From assembly GCF_035046505.1 (NCBI RefSeq), contig NC_089822.1, positions 111,989,307 to 112,053,306 on the forward strand: a stretch of 64,000 nucleotides of DNA, read 5' to 3'. The stretch is from Tiliqua scincoides. Its lineage: Eukaryota; Chordata; Lepidosauria; Squamata; Scincidae. The notes beneath the pieces are model-generated. The model saw only the letters and a program-made list of their open reading frames with translations, was not told the origin of the DNA and did not search any database. Each line of letters begins with the position of its first letter. Within the stretch, counting starts at the first letter, position 1. Made by a program: the position numbers and the translations under genes. Shown here piece by piece: positions 57,483 to 64,000 of the stretch.

Positions 57483-60400
57483 GTCTACTCCATTACTTTT
57501 GTCCTGTTATGTCCAGCTAATTGAACCTTTTTCTCCTCCTGGAGCTCACCATCTTAAACTTTTATGTCACATTGCTTTCCTTAGACCTCTTGGGCAAGAT
57601 AGCCTCAACATCCTACACTTGTCTCAGTGCAGACTTCCAGAGAGATTTGCATAGGCTAATGCTTGCTCTTCTAGCCTCAGCTGCACAGAGCCAAGTGACT
57701 ACAGTATGCTCTGTCTGCTTTCCCAGCAGGACTCAGCTACATCCAGTTTGAAAAAGACAAAGAGATGGAGAAAAAGAGAGTGGCATGATATGAGACTACT
57801 TCAGCTAAAGCTGCTAGACCAATCTTCAGTGGGTCTGTGCTTAACTCATGAAAAAAACAGTCTGCATAGAATTGAGGCTGAAGTCACAGACAAGACTAGC
57901 TGAACGAACCTGTGCATCTATGCTCATTGGCTTGGCTACAGCTTGTTGGAGGCAGAGTTGCTAAGGACTTAAAGTAGCCAACAGAGCACCTATGCTTACA
58001 ATTCCTCCTGCATCACTCTTCAAACAGATGAATCAAAACTGCATCGATTTGTTAGTGGAATTGCTTCCTAACATAGATTATAAGGAAGCACTATCCCTTA
58101 GCAAATGCAGTGTTGTTTCTTGTGGGTCAGGTGCCAGTGCCATCTCTGTTGGAGAAGAGGAACTCAATTACGTCCCAAGCTGCTCACCATCACAAGGAAC
58201 CAGCTTTATGAATGTCCCCTGTGGTTTGAGTAGATTGGAGTGTGGCCTGAGGACAACATCAAGAGGGAGAGTTTACGGATTAGATGGTGACAATCTCAGC
58301 TTAAGCACAAGCCTTGCTTTTCCTTGCAGCAAAACCAAATGGTATCACTGGGATCAAAGGCGTTACAGTTGGAATAAGGAGGATAAATCCGAGGAACCAA
58401 AGAATATATGCAAACCAGGATTCCCTGGGTAAAAGGGCTGTTTCCTCAACAAACCAGTATAGGCCTCCTCTTCCTGGCTACCCTCTGTCTCCTTCAAACC
58501 ATTTAATTTCACTTAAAAACAATGTTAGTTTTACAGTAACAGATTGAGCCATGACTTCTGACAGCTGATGCCTCATTTGCACTTGCTAGGAAAAGAGATG
58601 TGTTCTAGTTTTAAAATATTAGAGAAAACTCACTTGTAAGGTTCCATTGAGTGACATCTATTGCTGAGCTGACCCATGAACTCAGCGCAGAAGGTTTCAA
58701 CAAGGTTTTATTATTGGTGCAAGATTCCAGTATAGTGGGTATACAGAGGTTTTTGTTTAAAAATTTTTTTCCCTTAAACACTTTATATATTTGTATCACT
58801 CTATGCACAAAATAAAGCCATAACAGATTCATGGCCTCTGCTTTTAACATTGGCTTTCAGGGCCTCTGGGTAAGCAAAAACCTCAGAAGCAGGCACTTGT
58901 ACACAAATCAGATTTCCCTAATACCCGAGAGGGGATTGTGTAAATGTGGGTCAGGGAACGAAGGGAAGAGATCCTGGATAGAACATTTGTTTCTCTTTAT
59001 CATCTCACTATCCCAAGAGAGGAAGAGTTACATTTTGGTTTTTAAAAGGAATGTAGGTGGGAGCAGGGAAAACACAGTCCACAATCTAAGCTACAGTTTG
59101 TCACCTAATCCATCCTGAGCAGCAATGCCAGCAACCCTGAGTTAACTTAGACTTTAAAATCCCTATAACCTAATATAGGAAACAGAACACTTCCATCGAA
59201 GATCACACTTCCAGCTGTCAAAGGGGAGACTATTCCCATGAGACTACACTGATGTGCTCCAGTTCAGAAAACATGCACCCGGGGCTACAGCAACTTACCT
59301 CCCACATCTTTAAAAATAGGGGAAGAGTATAGATGAGACGTGAGCTTTGCCATCTGACATGTCAAAAAATGGGCAATTACAAGAGACCATTCCCTATTAA
59401 ATAGGAAGTAAATGGTAGAAGAGGAGCCAGTGCAAGCTTCAGACTGCAGGAGGTGGCAGTGAATGTATCTCACAAGTAATTAGGGCACGAACCTGGAGCT
59501 GATGGCTCAGACAGCTACTAGAGGAGGGGAGCTTGCTCTGCACTTCTTAGGGAGAATCTCCCACAGCAATCTCATGTTTTTTTGTTATGGAGGAAGGAGC
59601 CAAGGCATCCATGATTCAGCAGCATACCTCATTCCTTGAGCTTTGTACCTTTCCCTCCCTGAAATGCGTTGCATGGATGGCCAAGGAGCCAGGGGTTTGT
59701 AGAGAAGGATGTGGCCTGTGCAAGATTTTCCAACATCATGGAAATCTGAAGGGGCCTAAGGCAGGTTCAGAAGCTAGGTTCCCAGGGGAGCCAAACAAGC
59801 AAGGCTTCATATACAGCATCCAAGTGGGCAATCTGACTACTCAGGACAGATCAGATCAGTCAAAAACAATGAGCCATTTGCATCTTTGAAGGCTATGGAG
59901 AGCTAAATAGGATTATGATGAGAAATTGCACAAATAAGGGTTAAGCAAACAGCACTCAGAGAGGTGTGTGCAAAGTGCTGGGTGCAAGGGTAGGACTGGC
60001 TTGTAAGGGAGAACTGAATGCACTACATGGGACAAGGAAACATGCTAGGGTAATGGCCTTTAGTGTTCAGAAGGTGCCCAGTTCCTTATGAAGTGAGTCA
60101 ACATGTTGGGTGCTGTGAGGTTTTCCCATCCCTGGGAACTGAGAAGATAAATACATTGTTAGTGTGTTCACACTACATATTTAAATCGGTTTCAATCCCA
60201 TTTAACTCCTATGGTTCTGGAACCTGGCATGTTTGAACCTGGAACAATTTGTGGTGGAGATATGGCCTTTAGCTATAGCCAGAACAGCTGAGAATTTTTT
60301 CTCTTCACTGAGTCCGGAGCCTAACTCAGTTAAGGAGTTATGCAACTGTCTCATCAATCCCCTGGGGAGGTTTGGCTGAGCCATCAATGCTCAGAGGGCA

Positions 60401-60693
60401 GTGCCAAAGCAATTCACACAGATTGTCTTATCTCCTGGCCATAGGGAATAACTTACCATACAGTGAGGGAATTAAGGAAACCTTCACCTAGTCAAACAGT
60501 GAAAATTAGGAAGTGTCCCTGTTGGAGCACAGTGAGCCAGAGTTCACCTTGCAGCATTACCACCCCACCAGCATAAAGCTCTCCTGCCCCTCCATCCATC
60601 CATTCCCCCACAATGGGGAGAAGACCATGCATGAGAATGCAGTTGCTTGGCAGGGTGAATGGAGTGCTTCCATATTTCTGCCACATCCTTCCT
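57483..60693. other. tail-to-tail gap between PODNL1 and CC2D1A
   Basis: No coding exon recognised. It contains AATAAA on plus at 58811-58816 and AATAAA on minus at 58712-58707, candidate ends of the two converging genes. Otherwise unique-looking. Confidence 0.4.
58707..58712 (-). terminator. candidate CC2D1A polyadenylation signal
   Basis: AATAAA on the minus strand about 1.98 kb after the CC2D1A stop; the first clear one I see. Confidence 0.35.
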
Positions 60694-60714
60694 TCATCTG
60701 TGGAAATTCTGCAG
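60694..60714 (-). CDS. CC2D1A: CC2D1A last coding exon (21 nt coding)
   Basis: After acceptor TTTGTCTTCCAG it reads LQNFHR and TGA. The mammalian end is LQRLRR and stop, the same length with LQ kept, so this is the likely last exon although very short. Confidence 0.75.
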   Translation of the reverse strand: MQNFHR

Positions 60715-63700
60715 CTGGAAGACAAACATGCAAACCCAATCAGTGTCTGTCCCCACTGCTTCTTGCCAGGAAAAGGCAGAGCAGAAGCAGCACAAGTAAC
60801 ACATCTGTTCCCAATGAGAAAGGTTGAGCAGCAGGGATAATGTCTGGAGAAGGCTTCACTGGTGACCATACTTGGCTCACCCTGCCTTAACTGTGGGAAG
60901 TAGCAGCAACAACCACCTATCCTTTGGGCAGCACTCACCTCGCTTTCCACCAGATTTCGCTTGTAAAGGGCATCCTTGGCTGCCTCCTGCCAGAAACAAA
61001 ACAAACAGAACAAATGCCAGTTGGGCAGGCAGCCAGGTTCAGGTTGAAGTGAGCAAGGTGTAACCCTCCTATCTTTAAGTAGTCAGGCACTGGTGCAACT
61101 GAGAAGTCTTAAGAGGGGATTCAAAGGCTTTAGGAAGGGACTTTTGATATCTGCCAGATAAAGAGGGTGGAGTGGGAAGGTCGGTGGAACCATACCCGCT
61201 TGCCTTCACTGCCCAGGCGCCGTGCAGCCTCTGTGTATAAGTGCAGGTATCGCTCCAACTGCAGCAGGTACTCTACAGAGTGAACATAAGACATGGTTGA
61301 AAACAACATAAAACACTGCTTCCTCCTTACCCCCATTTCGGTGCACTAACAAGTACTGACTCCTGCTTGAATAATCTAATCGTAGTGACTCATGTAAGGA
61401 GGAGAGAAAATGGGCTATTCAGATCCACCAATGGAGAATTCCAGTTCAAATACTCCTTCACATTAAAGATGACACACACTCTCTGCAAACTGAAAACTAA
61501 GCATAGCAGGGAGAAGAGTTCAGTCTTGCCTATTTGTCAGCAGTACTGTTTTTTTATTTGAAGGGAGATTTTTTTCTTAAACACAGGCAAAAGTGATTCT
61601 TCATTTGTCATCTGAAATGACACAGTCCATTCTATCTCCCAGTGGCATGCTCAAAGCCACAGGTAGACCTGACCTCCACCTCAAGATCTTCCAGTGGAGG
61701 CCAGGGCTACTGACCATTCAAAGCGAAGGGTAAATCTGGCTTCTGCCTCAAGGTACCCCAGAGGAGGCCAGATCTACTGGCTACTCAGTGGTATGGACAC
61801 TGCTGCTACCTCCTCAGCATGCTAATTCTGCTGCATGTGTAGACCATGCCTTAGTGGTAGTGACTGGATGGGAAAAGTGTCTATTTGCGCAACCAACTGG
61901 AGTAGTTGGAGTGGGGTCTTTGTGGCTAGGACTTTCTGTCAAATTACCTTTCCTAACTGCAGGGCCTCCACGCTGAAGCTGGGACTTCTGCAACTGGATC
62001 ATCCGCACAATATCTTGATGCTGCTCCACAAGCTCACTGGGAAGTCGTTGACCAGCTTGCTTATACATCACCATCTGCCACCAACAAGTAAATATGTACA
62101 GTAAGTTCCCAAGGCAAGGACAGGAGAGTACAACAGCCCCCAGGGTTTGTCCACATTCTCAGACAAACTTCCATCTTGTTTCCAAGTACACACACAGGCT
62201 ACATTTCTGGGCAAGAATACCTGTTAGCAGTACACCTGAGTTAGTGGCTGAGAGAAAGTCAAGACACTGCTAGGGAGGCCAGATCACCTGAACAGTCTGG
62301 CCAGGAATACAGAAGGCAGGTCAGATCTGACTACATGCATCTATGATGACTACATCCTTTCCTTCTGAAGCTGGCATGGAGTCTGTAAACCTTGGAAGGG
62401 CAGGCAGACTGCCATAGCAGAATAAACCTAAAGCTCAGATAAAGGTAGCCTTATTAAAGAAATAACATTTCAAAATGCCTAAATGGGAAAGCAAGATACA
62501 AGATTACTTGGGCAGACTGCCTTTCTTCACTGGCTGAGAATAGAAATACCAAGCAGAGCCCAAGACGAACACTCTTGCTATGAGAGTCCTTTGTTTCCAA
62601 TCATTTTCAAAAAGCATCCCTGTGTTCCTGGAAAGTCACTTTTGTTAGTAAGTTTGGCATTTCATTAGTAATAGTTAATCAGGCAAAATTCCAGGGTACT
62701 GAACAAAGCACTTGCTCCAAAGCTTTTAGGTGCTTGCTGCTGTTGATCACCTAGGGAATTTCCTGCCCCAGAACACTTCAGTTGACTACTGTGTCACTAA
62801 TGTAAACATCTTCCTTAGGGAACGTCAGCTTTGTGCCAGGACAGTTTGAGATTTCTGGCATCCTCCTGAGGGTAAACCAGCTTGTCTTATAGACATATGC
62901 CTATTGCCTGTCATTAATATCATTGTCCAAGAACAACAGCACTGAATGAGTTTCTGTTTGTACAGTACAGGTTGTGTCTCAGTATTCAGGAGGGTTCCGT
63001 TCCCAGAACTCATGTGGATGGCAAAAATCAAAAACTGCATTTAAGCAAATCCATTTAAAAAAACAATGTCCCTTTGCTAGGCAATTTAAAAAGTCTTGCC
63101 TTGCTGACCTTTGTGATGTAAGACAGAGTCATTAGGCAGCAAATCTATCAGTCTTTCTCCAGGCACTTAGAAAGGCTTCACTCTGAGCCAGTGACCCCCT
63201 CCCTCCATCCAGAGCTCAGTGCTGGGAAAGAATGTAAAGTGATTACTGTATCTTTCACATGCTCAGGGGGAAAATGAGGGGTTGCTTGCCCTGGAGTGTT
63301 CTAAGTGCCTGAAGAGAGAATGATTGATGGATTGCCAGCTGGCTGCCTCTCTCACATTTACAAGGCTATTCTTAAAGGACTTTTTCCCTTTAATTTAAAG
63401 GGCTCTTCTCATCGTGTTGAGGTGAAAAATCTGTGGATAATTAGGTTATACCTGTACATGAGAACCAAGATTACTGACTTGTTTGCAGCTCTGCTCCTGA
63501 AGACCCAATCATTACCCTGCTCTCTTCTGGGACAAAGATTGCCTGACAAAGTTTAAAACCTGAACACCCCAGAGTCTCACCAGGAGCCCCCCCCCCATGT
63601 TAGCTCTGCCTCTCCCATCACCTCTCACCCCTTTGTCATTTCTTGCATTGTCAAAATTTAATTTGCCAGCCCCTTGGCCCAGGAACTGCTCTCTTTGGCA

Positions 63701-64000
63701 TGATTTTGCACATACACTGATGGTGCTTGAGTAACAATTGCCACTGCCCAGATCTTCATCACTGACCTTTCTCTCCAGCCTCTCCTTGTCAGATGTCAAA
63801 ACATTGAAACTGTGCAGAGTTTGGACAGGTCTGCTGCAGAAACAGAATAAGCAGCAATGGTTAACCTCACAAGAGGCCAGCAACAAGGCATACAGTGTAA
63901 AGGCTGAAACAGAGGCAGAAATGCTACAATTTTAGAAGAGGCATGCACTAACTTCAGAGAGGGCAGGGAGTCCAGGACACTAACCCAGTCCATGACACAA
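60694..64000 (-). CDS. CC2D1A: CC2D1A, C-terminal five exons (gene continues past the right edge)
   Basis: CC2D1A (Freud-1/Aki-1) is a DM14- and C2-domain protein that binds ESCRT-III CHMP4 proteins and acts in endosomal, kinase-scaffold and repressor roles (family knowledge). Only the region after the C2 domain is here: RPVQTLHSFNVLTSDKERLE, LPSELVEQHQDIVRMIQLQK, LERYLHLYTEAARRLGSEGK and EAAKDALYKRNLVESE, then LQNFHR and stop. These match the human tail LERK...PPEVAQQYQDIMQ...FYTEAARRLGNDG...ALYRRNLVESELQRLRR in order. It is helical and likely coiled-coil. All five exon phases join. CC2D1B is the paralogue; synteny with PODNL1 favours CC2D1A. Confidence 0.92.
60939..60986 (-). CDS. CC2D1A: CC2D1A exon, second from end
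   Basis: 48 nt reading EAAKDALYKRNLVESE; acceptor TGGCAG|GAG, donor GAG|GTGAGT. Confidence 0.95.
61196..61272 (-). CDS. CC2D1A: CC2D1A exon, third from end
   Basis: Reads EYLLQLERYLHLYTEAARRL then GSEGKR; acceptor CTGTAG|AG, donor CGG|GTATGG. Confidence 0.95.
61655..61790. repeat. imperfect tandem duplication in a CC2D1A intron
   Basis: Two units of about 70 bases, each with the order tctg..ctcaag, ccag.ggaggccag and tactg. Weak but visible. Confidence 0.45.
61948..62074 (-). CDS. CC2D1A: CC2D1A exon, fourth from end
   Basis: Reads MVMYKQAGQRLPSELVEQHQ, DIVRMIQLQKSQLQRGGPAV and RK; acceptor GGCAG|ATG, donor AAAG|GTAATT. Confidence 0.94.
62966..63456. mobile_element. Tigger-like MITE, second copy of the 20384 family
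   Basis: Starts tacaggttgtgtctcag and ends aattaggttatacctgta. Interior collinear with 20384-20849 (gttccgttcc, cattaggcagcaaatctatc, gattgatggattgc). Confidence 0.75.
63767..63833 (-). CDS. CC2D1A: CC2D1A exon, fifth from end
   Basis: Reads SRPVQTLHSFNVLTSDKERL then ERK; acceptor TTTCTGCAG|C, donor AAAG|GTCAGT. The Ser codon starts in an exon beyond the window. Confidence 0.92.

Noticed and set aside
1-64000. CRISPR arrays, operons, prophage or other bacterial systems
   Set aside because: The window is a eukaryotic chromosome with spliced genes; the repeats are dispersed transposons, not spaced arrays.

Overview
The window looks like a vertebrate chromosome segment from a squamate reptile, most likely a lizard. 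It carries three split protein genes with GT-AG introns, CpG-island promoters, and a repeat load of CR1 and L2 LINEs, a 5S-rRNA-derived SINE and very many short hAT-like, Tigger-like and palindromic DNA elements. The species call is inference from repeat style. The gene calls rest on exon-by-exon reading, with every splice phase joining correctly.

Genes: (1) DCAF15, minus strand, 13 coding exons from 30469 down to 2700, about 642 residues, a substrate receptor of the CUL4-DDB1 ubiquitin ligase. Its CpG-island promoter lies at about 30250-30960. (2) PODNL1, plus strand, about 40206 to 53548, ten coding exons including a proposed first exon that holds only the start codon, about 591 residues. 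It is a secreted small leucine-rich-repeat protein. (3) CC2D1A, minus strand, of which only the last five coding exons (63833 down to 60694) lie in the window; the DM14 and C2 domain exons lie beyond the right edge. The order matches the human 19p13 block CC2D1A-PODNL1-DCAF15-RFX1, so the left edge (1-2000) probably approaches the 3' end of RFX1, although no RFX1 coding sequence is visible.

Layout: 1-2700, gene ends and one hAT copy; 2700-30469, DCAF15, with a three-layer transposon nest at 7053-10381 and an L2/other-LINE nest at 17300-18475; 30470-39550, intergenic space packed with short inverted-repeat elements and a solo LTR fossil; 39560-40350, second CpG island (PODNL1 promoter); 40209-44151, long first intron of PODNL1; 44152-53548, rest of PODNL1; 53549-60693, tail-to-tail gap with PODNL1 and CC2D1A 3' ends and two target-site-flanked hAT copies; 60694-64000, CC2D1A.

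The three genes do not act in one pathway; they are conserved neighbours. The most notable signals are a 5S-derived SINE and a LINE fragment that share a 3' tail with a UUCG-loop hairpin, a transposon family that amplified while carrying relics of two other families, a perfect palindromic RFX X-box in the DCAF15 promoter, and the lone-start-codon exon of PODNL1.
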